The notes: generated by a model from the letters alone, not told the origin. Shown: positions 36,928 through 50,818, numbered from the stretch's first letter. The stretch is 64,000 nt of DNA from Drosophila persimilis (GCF_003286085.1 NW_020825288.1:21886001-21950000), one strand, 5' to 3'. Made by a program: numbers and translations.

Positions 36928-38967
36928 CCCGCTTTGATGTGCGGAAGTCCTTGGAGCAGCACCACCCGAACCACCAGCGGTACCACCCAGCCATGGCAAT
37001 CACTTTCACTTTCTGCCATTCTGCATAGTTGATGGTGCCACCAACTGCTCCACAGCTCTGGACCCTCTACTACCAAGCGCCTTTGTTTTGGCATTTTAAT
37101 TAAGTTCTCGCACTTGTAATAAACGACATCGCTTGATTTGCTCTCACTGTCGGAGTCTTGACTACCATCCTGGTCTCCATCTGCCCTTCCCCCCAATTCT
37201 CCCTATATTATTATGGTAATTGGGAGAGCAAATTTGTCAGTCAGAACTGATTGAGCCCACGCCATCGACAGCGCCTTCGGCTGTCTGACAATTTGCGCTG
37301 ATCAGACTTATTTTTGTTTATCTCCTCTTTGATTGTAGTTATCCCTGGTAGTGCCCTCAAATTGGCTGGCAGCTGAGTGGAGAATACAGGCTTGAGCAAG
37401 TGGAAGGGTATTTGTGAAAGTATGAAAGGTATTAAGGGAGTTTAAGTGCTCTTGAGTTTAAGCAAATCGTTTTCAGAAATATATGGTCTATGGAATATTG
37501 AATCAGAATCATCAACACACACACCAAAGGAATTTATCTGGAAATTTATTTCGAGCGTGCGCTGAATTTCTGGTGGATTTTCTTACATATTCTCAAAGCG
37601 TTCGAGTTCGAGTTCGCTTCAAATTCAAATGAATATTTGATGGCCAAAAAAGAGTCTTAAAACACTAAATGCATATCCGTAAAGAAACAATCAAAGTTTC
37701 AGCCCATTTGTAGGTCACTTATCATACTTTACAAGCGACCAAAGGTCCGCCCGGGCCAAGCTAATGCTTTCTTATCGAGCGGCAGGCACAGGGCCCGAGC
37801 CCGACCCAAGCAACCCCGTGATTTGTGGCCATTAAAAAGCAGACCTCCCTAACATACAAAAAAAATAAAGAGTAAACTGCCTTTGATTTATTTTCCAGCT
37901 TGAAGGAGGTTCTTCGGTGCTCAAACGGAGCCAACAGAAAATTGCCAAAGGCAAGCCCACCTAGACATGCAATATTAAAATTAAAGTGAACTTTTTCGCG
38001 TGATGACATATTTATTTTGTTCCAAGTCGACAGGGAACTTTTAACTAGCTAGAAAACTAGCAAAAAGATAATTGATAGACAGAACAGACTAAATGAATGC
38101 AAAATTTATATAACCTTTGGAATCCCGCAAATGAAGTCTCATTATGTCTGACTGGGTTTCGGATAAATTAAATTTTAATAACGTCACAACCTTGTAGACT
38201 TTTTGCGGCTCTTGAACTTAGCATATATTAATATTAATGAACTAAGTTTACCAGCTCGAAGCTCATGAGATATTTTAATTGAAAGATTGAGATAATTATT
38301 TTTAACATTCAAAAAATTGAATATCAGTCTATCAAGCTTTAAACTCACTGAGATTTTATTCCAGTGTCCCTTTATAACTCTGCAAAAGTACTTTCCACTC
38401 CCACAAGGCATCAATGAACGGCATTCCATTCTTTTTACAGCAACGGCACACCTATCCAGTCTGTAATTAACGCACTTTAACTGAAACCCAACTTCATTAT
38501 GGACACATTAGTGTCATTCGACTAGTCCAAAACCCTTTGATGCGACTGCAATATGCCCGTGAATGGCAAATCCTTTTAATTTGGAGACCCTCACGAATTA
38601 AATTGCATTTCAATGCGTCAATTTTCTTTATTTTCACTCAGTCCCGGCTGCCATTGTTTTTACTGTTAAGTTTTATGGAAATTGTAATTTATTCATCTGC
38701 TGCGAAATTTATATGTGACTCGAGGGGGGTCCACACAGAATGAAATTTAATCCACGTAGAACAAATAATACGACGCAAAAAAAATTGTTAAGCAAACATA
38801 AAGTAGAAATTAAAATATTATAGCGATATTTGCCATGAGTGCGCGGAATACAATTTTCTGATGGAAAGTTGGTTATTAATGAGCGGAAAATTCGAGTAAG
38901 AACAGCGCACTGTGAAGCGACTGATCTATAATGCTGTAAGTTATGTAAACTTCGAACTTTATACCTT

Positions 38968-39097
38968 CTTATACCCGATACTCAGTAATATGAGTATTGG
39001 GGTATATTAGATTTGTGGTAAAGTAAGTAAGTATCGGGTATAAATGTAGAGTTGCGGTGTCAGCAGCAACTCACAACGTTCCCCCTCGTTTTTTTTT
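38968..39097 (+). mobile_element. Internally deleted DINE-1 (Helitron) copy
   Basis: A compact element with both recognisable ends. A perfect 12-bp inverted pair, TATACCCGATAC (38970-38981) and GTATCGGGTATA (39031-39042), matches the sub-terminal inverted repeats of DINE-1. Between them GGGGTATATTAGATTTGTGG follows the element's start. The 3' part carries the hairpin GAGTTGC (39049-39055) / GCAACTC (39066-39072), then CACAACGTTCCCCCTCG and a T run, which is the usual DINE-1 3' end. The interior of the element is missing. It directly abuts the decayed gene copy at 39098. Confidence 0.75.
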
Positions 39098-39327
39098 ATA
39101 AATTTGGTTAAATTGAAGTGTCTACCCCCAATAATTTTCAAGGCAACAGGCAAGACTAATTCGATGAATTGCGAATTGTCTAGAATTTACGTGTAGAAAA
39201 CATTGCCACAAATATTAATGCTGTAGTACTAACTAAATTTAAAAACATGACACGGATGACAGTTTCAAAAGCACCAAAAAGAAAAATTAAATTTCGTCCG
39301 ACTAAGACGACCCAATCAGAAATCTGA
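39098..39327 (+). pseudogene. Probable decayed PKEPK-family copy (C)
   Basis: Read on the + strand with one frame change near 39181-39184, this gives NLVK, IIF, KTNSMNCELSR, then NLRV, a short stretch, AVVLTKFKN, and finally MTVSKAPKR up to TGA at 39325-39327. Gene B has NLKK, LLF, KNSVTDLSK, ILNV, FTILIPKEP in the same order, and gene A has TITVAKEVKK where this copy has RMTVSKAPKR. There is no usable start, a TAG lies at 39181-39183 in one frame, and the PKEPK core is lost, so I call it a relic. Its 5' end is cut off at the DINE-1 remnant. The similarity is patchy and was judged by eye. Confidence 0.4.
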
Positions 39328-41629
39328 TTAGAATTTAGGAATGTAAAGGATAAAACTAAATAAAGTAATAAATACATACATAACAGAAATTATGGCAGAC
39401 AAAATAAACCAAATGGTTTTTTTAAAGGCAAGTCACACACAAATTTCCCCCAAAATGTATGGCAACCCATTGCTCCAATTTCCGGAGATAATTGGCCACT
39501 CGATCTACCTCAACGCAGTTGTCCCTGCGACAACATAATTGCCATGTTAAACAGAATGAAATTAAAATTTACTCGTACTCGTACAAGGGAATGTACAGAA
39601 TGCACAGACCCATGGACACTTGTCGAAGGTTGGCAGTGTGAAAAAATTGATCAAATGATAATTAAAAATGAGCGCGCAGTGCAATAAAAAAGGGCCCTTA
39701 ATGACATAATAACAGATGACAAATAATAAATTGTCGGTCGAACGGGGCGAACGAACTGCGCAAATTACGAGTATTGTTGCCAAACAGACACCACACACGC
39801 TATAAGAAAGGACCTGGACCTGGGCCTGTCCCATAACCAAGTGCCAGTTGTTGGGGGCATGTGAATTATGGCAGTAATTAATACACAGAGGCAATGTTCA
39901 TTATTTTCCAAATGCCGAAGCACAGAAACAGAACAAGATGGAGCCACAGGACATGGGCAGGAGGGCAGGACAAGGTATTATGATTGTCATTAACCATTAA
40001 GAAGGCTGAGGGCAGCTCGATTCCTAGATACACAAGCCAGATATATGGTGGAGAGCATCATTATCATAAGTATCAACATAATCTTCGTGTAGTACACAAC
40101 ACAGCTACGAGCCCCAAAAAATATGTAGTATGAAATGAACTATGGCTACCCTGTCGCCACATCGGCCTTCTCACCTCGTCCCGGGTTTCACGAGGCACGG
40201 GGCACGGGGCATAACTTAATTATGACGAACGCAGCGAAACGAGGCGAATCTCAAGGCAGCCCCGGATGGGGTGGAGGTGAGAAGGAGGGCTCTGTGAGAA
40301 ACTGTAACCCGGCCGAGCAGGAAAAATTGTAATAATAACTATTTGCATTTTATGTGGCGCTTATTTTAGCATAAATTTTGTAGCTTATGGAAATTATTCG
40401 TGTATCCACCACCTCCCAATCCTCCCGCAAAGGTTCCACCCAATTCCCGGTTGACTGCGCCACCGAAAGTCACAAGGTGAAGTAATGACCCGACCCCAAG
40501 CCGGTCGGTCACACGAGGCGTATGGGTAATTGTGAAAAATGCATAAAAATAGTCGTAGTCCTTGTCGTTTGGCTCAGTCGACGCCTTTCAGCTTCAGGTT
40601 ATACGAGCCAAAAGCCACTGGCATGGGGCTGTGTTTTAATTTAAATGTATGCCTAGGAATTGGTGTTTTAAAAATAGTTGTAGAAACTTGCCATTCAAAT
40701 AAATAGCAATTATGCAAAAAACCTCCCCAAAACGCACTTAATTACATTAACAGTTGCTGTAAACTCCTTTTAATTGCGATAATTTACTTTTTCCTGGGCT
40801 CTGAATCTCATTCGCTGCTTAGTCGGGCCTTACTATATTTTTATTAAGTTTTTTAATGGCATCTTTAAGCAAAAAAGCTCTAAAATATTTTTGTTGAATA
40901 ATAATTCAGTTTTCTAGCATAGTTTTATTTTCGTACGCTTGAAGACCTTATATATTTTTCTTGGAAAAACAAAAACTAAATCAACAGTATTAGAACTTCT
41001 GTGTCTACCAACTTTCAAAACTTATTCAGACTTTCTATGGTGACAACTTGAAGTTGATTTTCCCCATTTCTCACTCAATTTCAATCGCTTTCAATCACCA
41101 CATTCCCAAGACCAAGACCAATCCCAGTCCCAGTTTTCTTCTTCCAAGGTCAATTACAGTCATTAGGTCTAAGTGACGGCATTCAGTCGTCGTCGAGCTA
41201 AAAGCCTGCCCCACAGAACAATCATTAGCCACTCTGGCCATATTCAAAACGCATTTTATAATGTCGCAGAGGCTTAGGGGCTAAGCCCACTTTGGTGATG
41301 GGAAGGCGACAAATGCAGACAATTTCTCTCTTGGGATAGGTTCCACGACCATCGATTACGCTTTTGGTTTGCGCAATCTCCTCGATGCCCTTAAGACTGT
41401 TTATCATGGCCATTGCCGTGGCTGAGAGGACACAAGTACAATCAAGATAAATCGACGACAATTGCGGCTATTTGGAAGGAAATTCAGTTTATTGACGGGA
41501 GACGCCGCTGCGGAGCATTTATTGATTTTGTTATTATTTCCAAAAATGTTCGAGTGCGGAGAATGCAAAATAAATAAATTTAAATAAAGTATAAGTATAA
41601 TAAGTAAAGTATTTTTCTATCATTCCGCT
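39328..41629. other. Non-coding, no gene seen
   Basis: Nothing beyond ordinary AT-rich sequence. The ORFs at 39562-39894 (-) and 41225-41461 (-) lack any motif or homology. Confidence 0.45.
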
Positions 41630-41745
41630 GGGTATTCTGATTTTAAGCAGATGTTTGTAACGAAGATAAAAATTTTTTCTAAGCTTGTATGCAGCTTATT
41701 TTTGTATTGATCAGCTGCTTAGACGATGATCATCATGTCCTTCAC
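41630..41745 (+). mobile_element. Diverged DINE-1 (Helitron) fragment
   Basis: Blocks in DINE-1 order are visible: GGGTATTCTGATTTT, then TTTGTAACG, then TTGATCAGCTGCTTAGACGA, then CATGTCC. They parallel the consensus GGGTATACTAGATT, TATGTAACAG, TTGATCAGGATCAATAGCCGA and CCATGTCC. The copy is more diverged than those at 6826 and 38968. TATATAAAG at 41865 with a preceding GGG may be a further scrap or a chance TATA match. Confidence 0.5.
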
Positions 41746-43220
41746 TTTTTGCTGCACACAATATATAAGTTAGATGGATCTGCCCTCGGAATGATCAATC
41801 AATCTGTGTTGTTGTGGCAATAAAGTTTTTGTTCCTAAAGATATTTTAGAGAAATCTTTCAGGGTATATAAAGCTGCGGCTGTCAAAAGTTCTTGCGGCT
41901 TGTTTTCTTCATTGTCGTTGCCCATTTTTTAAATGATTTCATTTGCCCGGTATCTCCCTGTTTGTGGGTCTGTGTGGGAGGTTCCTTACCAATATTCACC
42001 GAAAATGTATAGCCCGGCTCTTGGAGACGAATAAAAACTGCAAAAATATTTTGTTTCCGTTTGTTGTTCCTTTTTTGCTGTTTCGGCAGGCGCGTGTGTT
42101 TCACATATTTAAATATTTAATTTGGCCAAAGGCCACCGACAGCCGACAGCAGCCTCCTCCTCCTGAAAAAGGTCATCTGAAAAGTGGCATCGAGTTCGCT
42201 CTGCATGGGCCTGATTATTTAAGCAAAAGCCAATTAATTAAGAAGGTCAATATTTGTGAAGCGGTCCGGAGAAATATTCTCTGGAAGAAACCATTAAATA
42301 TTTAAAAAAAAGTTGAAACATTTTTATACTAAATTTGAGGAATCGATGAGGAATCCAGAAAAGGCAAACAGAAATTTATGAATAAAACAATTTGGAGAGT
42401 GGCGTGAAGTAAACAGTAATTGACTTGGGATTGCGTTCCAAGGAAGTAGGAAATACTCAATGAAACTAAAAGATATATTTTTGAAGGAGATGCAAATTTT
42501 TTTTTTTTATTAATTTACAGCAACAACTCTTTAACAATTCAATGAAAATGTTGGCTATAAATCAAGTGGAATTTAAAACAGTTTCTGATTTTTGAATATC
42601 TAAGATACTTGCCGGAATACTCAACTATTTCACTAAAAATATGAATTTGTCAGCGCTCAACGGGCAGCTAAACCAAATGTCCAGAAATTTAAAACACACT
42701 TTAAACTTGTTACTCGCCACGCCACCCAATTTTATCTTCATGCTCTTGTAATTTATGTTTATATAATTGCCAGAATGAAATGTAATTTCTAAAATATATG
42801 ATGATATAATAACATCGAAAAAATGTTCCGTAAAATGAAAGCAAAGCAAAAGCGAAAACCAAATGCCCCAAGGCGATTCATAGTCCCTGAGTTGGGGAAA
42901 AATCCGGCTACACGAAAGAGAATCATCTGAAAAATGAGCAGTTTCCCAATTACACACCCACACACACACAGACACAGAGACAGAGTGAAATTTTTCGCTT
43001 TTGGCACATCAGAAAATGTTAATTAAACACAATTGTAGTGGGGAAGAAGTACGAGTACAAGTCGGTCATCCACATCCGCTTCCACATTGTTGCCACAGTG
43101 CGGCATTGGCCCGTGTTGTTTTCTCTTGTTGCTTTTGTCCAACGCACAATGTCAGGAAAATGTTGCCATTTGTCATTAACAAAACGGCCTAACAGACCGT
43201 TAAGGAGAGACTGAAACCCC

Positions 43221-43240
43221 AAACGAAACGAAACGAAACG
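43221..43240 (+). repeat. (AAACG)4
   Basis: Four exact pentamers in tandem. Confidence 0.9.
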
Positions 43241-46094
43241 GAAGCAACGAAAAGTCGTGCCATTGGCCATAAAAGCAATTCAAAATGTAAAAATGTAATT
43301 ATGCCATGAAGGCATGAATAATGTTGTCTGGCTGGGATGTGCACCGAGTACGAGTAAGAGAACTTATTATAATGTGCCGTGTCGTGCCGTGCGGCCGTCT
43401 GGCACGCGATTCCGACAGGCGACAATTGATACTGTCAGCGGAGAGAGTAGTCGAGTGCCACGACAGTTGAAGAGTTACTCCGTGTCATATGCAGATACTG
43501 GACACGGGCCAACTGAAGTTACGGGTATCTCTGAGAGCTGTTAAAATCAGATGAGCAGCCGGTCGGTCACCACTGCGAATGGAGTTAATGGCGACCATAA
43601 CGTTGGGGAATGTCATGCGGGATTTAATTGCACTCCATATTAAAGTGCTCGGAGGCCGCAAAACTTCTCACCAGCTGTCCCCCAGCGAGGATAAGCCAGA
43701 GAGTTTTTGAGTGAGAGTCCGACTATAGGATACCCGGTAATAGGATTGGGAAAATTATAATAAAAAGTCTGCTAAATCTTCCATTCTTTTCCATTTATGA
43801 AACACGACAGTTACATTCATTTACACAAATAAAATATTCCCCTTGGCGCTAGGACTTCCAGGTACACCAATTTGAATAACTTAATTAATGATAAGGTCAA
43901 ACAAAGACCAAAGCAACAAAGGGACGAGTGGAATACCATTTTTTGAGGGAGAGCATTGGGGTGCAAAACAAAGTGAGAGAAAAACAATTTTGATTTCAAT
44001 TATTAAATTTGCTGGGGAAAGGAAATAAAAGATTCACAGACAGACACTCCGGCCCGAGAAAGTTATATTAAATATTCATTATAATAATCCACCAGGCTGA
44101 AATAAGTCAGCAGAAAAGTTGGAATTTGGTTTTTCTCTCACACAGGCAGACCCCCGACCCAAAGACCTAACCAAAAGGACTTTCGCTTCGCCTAGAGATG
44201 GTGGCAAAAGTTTGCCCAAGAGGGAGCTACACACAGAGGATGGTGGTACACCCAATTTATATGCCAGCAAACATATTGAATTCCAATTCTGCGCTTCAAA
44301 GTTAACATGCCGTCATTACATTAAACGTGATGAGAATTAACAGCCTCCGCTCCGAATCGAGATGGGATCGGTTTCTGTTTCGGTTTTGGTCTGTTCTTCG
44401 ATTTCTGTCCTCCTCATTCATGTGTGTATTTCCGTGCTCATGGAGGGGGCGTGGTCATGGGCAACGCCTGACCTTTTGCCAGCACTAAATTAAATTTGAT
44501 GGCCCACAAATAATGCCGAGTGTCTAATTATTTTCCTGCCCCAAGCCACAAAATGGATCGTCTCCTCAAGTATCCCAGACACACACGCTGCTTATACACA
44601 ATTAGGCAATGAACAGAGCAGAACGGAGGAAATCTATGGATGGTCATATGCAAAGTATTTGCTCAGCATGTTAGCTGCAGACATTTGCACTTGAAAGCAG
44701 TTAAGTGAATGGAAATACACAGAAACTGACACACTTGGGGATGTCATACAGCAGTGCACATCCAAATCCAATGACTGCAACTATTTGGAATTTATTTAAT
44801 CTATGACGAAAGGAGAGAGGCAGGGATGTTCTCGGCATGTCATTTGAGAAGTTGTGTGTGTCAGAATACTAAGTGGAGAAGGCTCTGTTATGTGTTCGTA
44901 AAGTGGTCATGTGTCCTAAGAATAAAGAGGCAGGGTGAGAAGTTTTCCTTAGAGATTATGAAGTAGAATGGAGACATGTCTTGTTATATTCAGTTTTAAG
45001 ACTTCAAAAAAATTTAGTTTATCCAGTTAAGCTAATTGTTGAGTGGAGCTTATATATCTTCTAATAGTTTTGTATAATTTTAAAGCCACTGCCGAAGTCA
45101 AAAGTACCTGGATTAGTACCACAATTGAATTGTAGTTTCGTAACATACTACTGGGCATACTGTATTAGATAATTGAAGCTCTTCAATGATTCAGGGCCAA
45201 TTTAATGTTTCCATTCAAGTCTCCTGCTGATGAACGTGTGTGCTAGATCTCACTGGAGGGCATTGCTTCAATGAAAGTCAAAGCCAGAACTGACTGATTG
45301 GACAATTTAAAGAGCGTGCAGGAGGCCACTACTAATACGCTTTTAATTACAATTTGCGGTTAAATGGCATAAAATACTGCACAAATACTGGCGAGTACTC
45401 AACGGGGGGCAGAAAGTAAACAAAAACTGTGTAACTAATTTGAATATTTGATCAAATTGCCAGTCACAGGCACGGACGGGCAGAGCAATCAAACTAAACT
45501 AATTTAAATCAAATTTTGCCAATTCTCCAAACGTGGCCACAAAAGGACGATGAACGATGGCAAAAAGTGCAACATAATGAGTGCCATTAAAAGCACAAAA
45601 GGGGCATCCCCAAAAACACAGACACAATCACACACACACATGGACATATGGACACATGGCAAAGTTGACCAAAACTTTGGTTTCTCTTTTTTTTGTATGA
45701 CTTATTTAGCAATTTGTCATTCCAATTTGCGTATGCATTTTTTCGACCGCAAAGTCAATAAAACAAAGTTCAACGAGCGACAACAGCAGCAAAAAGGGAA
45801 AACTGAGAAATCAAAAGCCAAATCAGTTTATGCCAAAAACCCTCTCAATGGGGCAACGGAAACTGGGGCACACTTACACACAGGAAAGAAAGGAAAGAGA
45901 GAAAAAGAGAGAGAGAGAAATAAAAGAAGGGGAAAAATGTCCTGCGAAAGCAAAAGAAAATCAGATATCAAGTGAACAAGTAGCCAATGAAGGATAGTGC
46001 AATCAAATGCATTGGCACTGGCAACCTAACGAGGGACAAACTTCGATTCATTGTCTTGCAAATTGATATTGTCCCATGCCAAAGAGAGAGCCCC

Positions 46095-46112
46095 GGACAG
46101 GGACAGGGACAG
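46095..46112 (+). repeat. (GGACAG)3
   Basis: Three exact hexamers, followed by GGAC. Confidence 0.9.
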
Positions 46113-49100
46113 GACGGGAGAGAGAGCGAGAGCTGTCAAAGATTTGGAAAGGAGGTGGGCCATTGGGTCGCCAGTTTGTTGGGCAACAATTCGTTTACAT
46201 GATAACAATAAAACTATCTCCCTTCTCTTCTGCATTTCTTTAAATATTTGCCAGATTTATTAGCCTGCCAGATGCACACAAAACTTTTGCGGCCATCCAG
46301 CATTTTCGGTATACATATTCTCATACATATATTTTTTTCCATTTTAAGTTTCCATATTTTTGGTTACCCCATTCATTTTTTTTTGGCATTTATTTTTTTT
46401 CATTTTGTACACATTTTGTTGTACTATTTGCTGGACGAGTAGTAGGAGTAGGAGGTATGTGTGTATGTGTGCGGTAGTGGAATATAAATTGCAAGCCGCA
46501 CAGCGGAATGCGCAATTACAGTGGCGAGAAGGATGCTAAAAAAACGAGGAGAGCATATGAGTCTGTGCAGGCGACAAAATGTGTCAGCGGTAGGATTAAA
46601 TGCGTTCAGCAGGGGTAGATCTTGAGTTGGTGATGCTTTCTTTATTCGAAACTAGTTCTTGTTTATCAAACTGGAAGGAAGAATTTAACTATAGGTGATA
46701 GGTGATAGGTTTGCATACCGATTGTCATCAGTAAGAACCGTAATTTGGTCAATTTGTGTATGTTTTACAATGAAGAATGCCAGAAACAAGTGAAATAGTG
46801 GAGCAGAGAGAGCAGACGAACGACTCCAGCAAGTTAATAAAATGTGCGTGTCGAGATGAACGAAATCAACAACGACAAACGCGATTGCACACTTTTGTCG
46901 GCAGGCTTCTAAAACTTGCCACACAACAACCGACACACAAATGCTTTGTGTGTGCATAGGTGTATCTGTGTGCGTGGTTGGGTGCTTCTGGGTGATGGTA
47001 GAAACTGTTATTACAAAGTAAAATTTCCAGTTGGTGTTTTCTTTAGCGTTTTTTTTTTCCCCCAGATCCCAGCTAGTGCTTCAGATCCAGATCCAGGTTC
47101 TAGCTGTGGACCGTTTTTGTGTCTGGGTCTGACTTGGGTGCTGGCTCCCACTTTCCGTGGGACTCTCCGGTGCGTCGAGGTTAACTGCTTGATGGAAGCA
47201 ACATTTTGCAAAGCAGAGCTTTAAGTTGTATTTGTGTTGTCGGGTCTGCACGTGTGTGTGTGTGCTAACGAGTTTATAACAATTGTGGCCTGGCCGTGGC
47301 AATCTGGCACTGTACTCGTAATTACACCCATCCAAAAGCTGGGGGTAGTCGCATTACCAGCTATCAATGTGTGTATAACACCTTTGCGTATGGAATCCAC
47401 GTAACCCGATGAACATTTTGGACACGCGCGTGATTTTTATGCTTATCAATAATACTTTTCCAAACAGGTGAGCTGCAGGGCAGGTGTACAAATTTCACTG
47501 GATTTGGCCCAACGAATTTATGACCCTAGGAAGAAGGCCTATAAAAATGCATGAGGCGTACGTGTTGAGAGAGAGAGAGAGCTTTAAGCCAAAGTCAACG
47601 CTAATGTGTGCGTCAATTGGGGGCAGAGTTTCGGAGTCGAGTTCATCGGCAGTCCAGCGAGTACTCATATAATGGATATTTGCTGCCGTGTCGTTATCCC
47701 ATTGTGATTGACATTTTTATTTGTGTGACATATTTTTCAATTATTTTCATCTCTGTCTCTGGTCGTCTTAATTGCATGTCTGTCACTTACCACATAAATA
47801 TGAAATATCTTTCATGTTCTGCCCTCATTTTTATATTTTCATTACACTCTCTGCGGTTTTATCTGCCACTAGTCAAGTAAGATTTTCCAATCATTAACAA
47901 GCCCGTCAGCATAAAAGTCTGTTATGGCCATCACTCTGGACTTGGATCTGGGCCCTGCTTCTGACTTTGATTAGTCAGGATCCAGGACCCAGGACCAGGA
48001 CTCTTTCTGGCTTTAACATTTGTTTGTATGGAAATTTTTGTGGTTATATTAAAAAGTTGTTCGTAAATATTTTCATGGTTTTCATAAGCACTTCTTCAAA
48101 GGGAAACTCAGGCATAATTTTCTTCCCTTTCTTTGTTTAATACTCACTGCTGTTAATAGTTTGATTTTATAGTGTTGTAAAATTCGGCCATTAATTGCTT
48201 TCGCAAAAGGTTGTTAAAGTTTTTACGATGTCCGACACTGTTCTTCGACGGGGCTGGATATCGGCTGGTGTTAGCTGCTTGATGAAGTGAGAGGAGAGTT
48301 GAGTCAGCAGTGAGTCAGACCAGGAACAGGACCAGGACCATGCCGTGGAGCTAATTGCATTCACTGGAAGTGTTTACTATGCGCAATCTTGCACTTTTCA
48401 TACTGAGTGAAGGTAAACACAATTTATGGGAAATTCTATTTTTATGGAGATGGGATGGGATGTGGAGAGTCCTGGATTGGCAAAATATTGATGATGAAAT
48501 AATAACTTTATACATGTGAAATTACATCCTTTCTAGGGCAACTTACTTCCTACCCTTACAAACTGTAGTAGAACGACTTTATTAAGGTGGATCAATATAT
48601 GATGTATTTTTATCTGTTCGGTTCGAGTTGGATCCTAAGATCCAAACAAATGATAAACAAAGTTTGTCATATTTAAAAACTTACGCAGCTCTAAAAATGC
48701 ATGTAGGTGCTGCTCTAGGAATAAAATTAGATTATTCCTAACCAATGTTCACAGATCCTGAGTTTCAGGTAAGGAAGACTTATATAAGGCACATACATTC
48801 ACTTTCCTCCTTATACATACATACTTGTACTCGTGTATCCTTGGTATTTATATCTTACCATGAGTGTTCTCCATTATTCATTAATCCCATGCCAAAGTCT
48901 CCTCATTTGGCTCCTTCTACATGCTGATTGTCCGAGTTAGTATGCAAATTATGATTTGCACATACATTACATGACTTGCCTTAAACATTGCCATTACAAT
49001 ATCAGAGCCATCAAATCAGCCACAATGCCCTGACCTATGAATACATACATATATACTATCTATCCAGTCATCTATCTATATATCTGTACAACTGTCCCAC

Positions 49101-49760
49101 TCTTCTCCTGTATGATCCCACACGCCTGAGTCGTGGATATGTCAGAAATAATAACGCTAGATAAACAAGCGCAATTGACATGCAAATACAATTTTCCTAT
49201 AAACAAAAGAGCATGGGTAGGGGAGAGCAAAAGAAAATTCACGGCGCCAAGCGCATGTGGAACTCCTGACTTTCCTCCTAGGGATTTTCTCTCAGACTTT
49301 TGTGGGCTCTGGCTTTTCTCCTCTTATATTTTGCAATGCCTTTGTTTTTGAGCTGCTGCCTGCCGCATTTGGCTACGAAACAAATATAAAATATTTGCTC
49401 TACTCGATTCCTGTTGTCACAAGAAATCAGAGTCTCACACAGAAAGCGCTGTTCCCGGTTCTTATTTCTCCAAATTTGATAAAAGTAAAAAAAGAAATAT
49501 AGCTGTAAGATATTGTCTATTTGAATCTATTAGGTCTGTATAGGAATCATGAAAAAATTCAATTAATATTCCTATATCTGGGATATTTTAGTTAATTTTC
49601 CTTTTTGTATAAATTCCACCTTCGCCCATTTGTGGAAAATGAAATCGAGAAGTACCTTGTGTCTGTGATCCCAGTAACAACCTGCTTGTGGCTATTCCTT
49701 GAGACAAACAAAAACCAAATTGAAGACGTCAGCTAAACGTTCCAGTAGACCTCTCCATGG

Positions 49761-49828
49761 CTATATATATACGAATATATACATATACATAGTTCTATTA
49801 TATATATGTATGTATGTATACTCATATG
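49761..49828 (+). repeat. AT / GTAT tract
   Basis: TATATA runs flank a central TAGTTC and continue into GTATGTATGTATA, with partial dyad symmetry. Confidence 0.8.
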
Positions 49829-50791
49829 CTGGGGATACACGCACGGGTAAACAAGCTCAATTAGCATAAATATTTCGGGGCATAGAAATTCGCATTTATT
49901 GCCAACGTTTGCGTTTTTATGTTTATGTTATAATCCCTCTAGCAGCCCAGTCGATCGGTTGACATTGAGCGGAAATGGCAAAGTTAATTTACTAATTGTT
50001 TTCATTAATTAGCGGGGGATACTCCGTATGTGCTAGTGCTTATATGCTTAGTGACTATTTGATTGTTGCCTGCAGAAGAGCACAGCTCAGAATGGGGGAG
50101 GCCATACATACATATGCCAGCGCTCAGCTGGTACAGGAAGTGGCGGGGCATGTGTGCTCAATGACCCACTTGGAGAGGGCATGTTGTCGGAGTACTCGTA
50201 CTGCCACAGTTTGCCGTTTTGCCATAGCAAACCAAATAAATAATCAAAGAGGAGCGGACTCCAAATCTGATTGAGTTCAACACAAAGTGTTGATGCTCTT
50301 AGGAAAGACTTTTAAGGGTTAAACTTACTTTGAGAACTGGCTATTTTGTATATTTGCTTGTGTTCCTGTTTTATGTGCATATTGTGTAAATATCCTATTG
50401 TCCAATGAATTTTTCCTAGGTTAAATCTTAAGCAATTCAGCATAGATCCGTAAGTTTTTAAGTCTTTAATGAACCTTTTTGTAGGGTATTTGGTGGTACA
50501 GCTGTTGCCTACTGCCAAAGTTCTGGCACCGGCCGTCGGCAGCTTAAGTTTCTACTTCGTTAGCTCTCTGGCTGAAATGCACTTGATCAAAAATGGCGCG
50601 TTGTGGAAAATGTACGAAGGAATAATAAGGGGGCAAAAAAATAGTGTAAGAAAAGTAAAGTACTATTCTGACAGAGGCAGAGACGGAGACGGAGCCAGAG
50701 CCGGCAGAGTCAGAGGCCACATGACTGTCTGTTTCCATTGAGTGTGCAGTTGACCTATTTCGCAAAAGATACAGATTTGAGGGCAGCCAGT

Positions 50792-50818
50792 CAGGCATTC
50801 TGGCATTCAGGCATTCAG
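50792..50818 (+). repeat. GGCATTC short tandem array
   Basis: GGCATTC occurs three times within 27 bases, separated by T or CA. Confidence 0.85.

Larger units (their letters stand above)
29732..38967. other. Non-coding stretch with many GT/CA tracts
   Basis: Simple repeats lie at 30018-30038 (CA), 30134-30164 (GT), 30229-30259 (8-mer TCAGACAG, about 3 copies), 31821-31927 (GT-rich), 32240-32282 (CA-rich), 36333-36414 (GT-rich, ending in four TGTGG units), 36907-36927 (CTCTGCC x3) and 37600-37616 (GTTCGA). The block 31080-31510 is AT-rich with several TAATTA cores. One ORF at 34310-34531 (73 residues, MGILKTFFGICLV...) is protein-like but has no firm support and is discussed under findings. 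Confidence 0.45.

Noticed and set aside
45550..45975. 141-codon lysine-rich frame, at first suspected as another gene A relative
   Set aside because: The lysines come from A-rich purine runs. It has no DLSK or PKEPK motif, and the C-terminal part is a GA/AAG simple repeat.
49761..49828. AT-rich near-palindrome considered as an origin or cruciform
   Set aside because: It is a plain TATA/GTAT microsatellite, with no conserved element around it.
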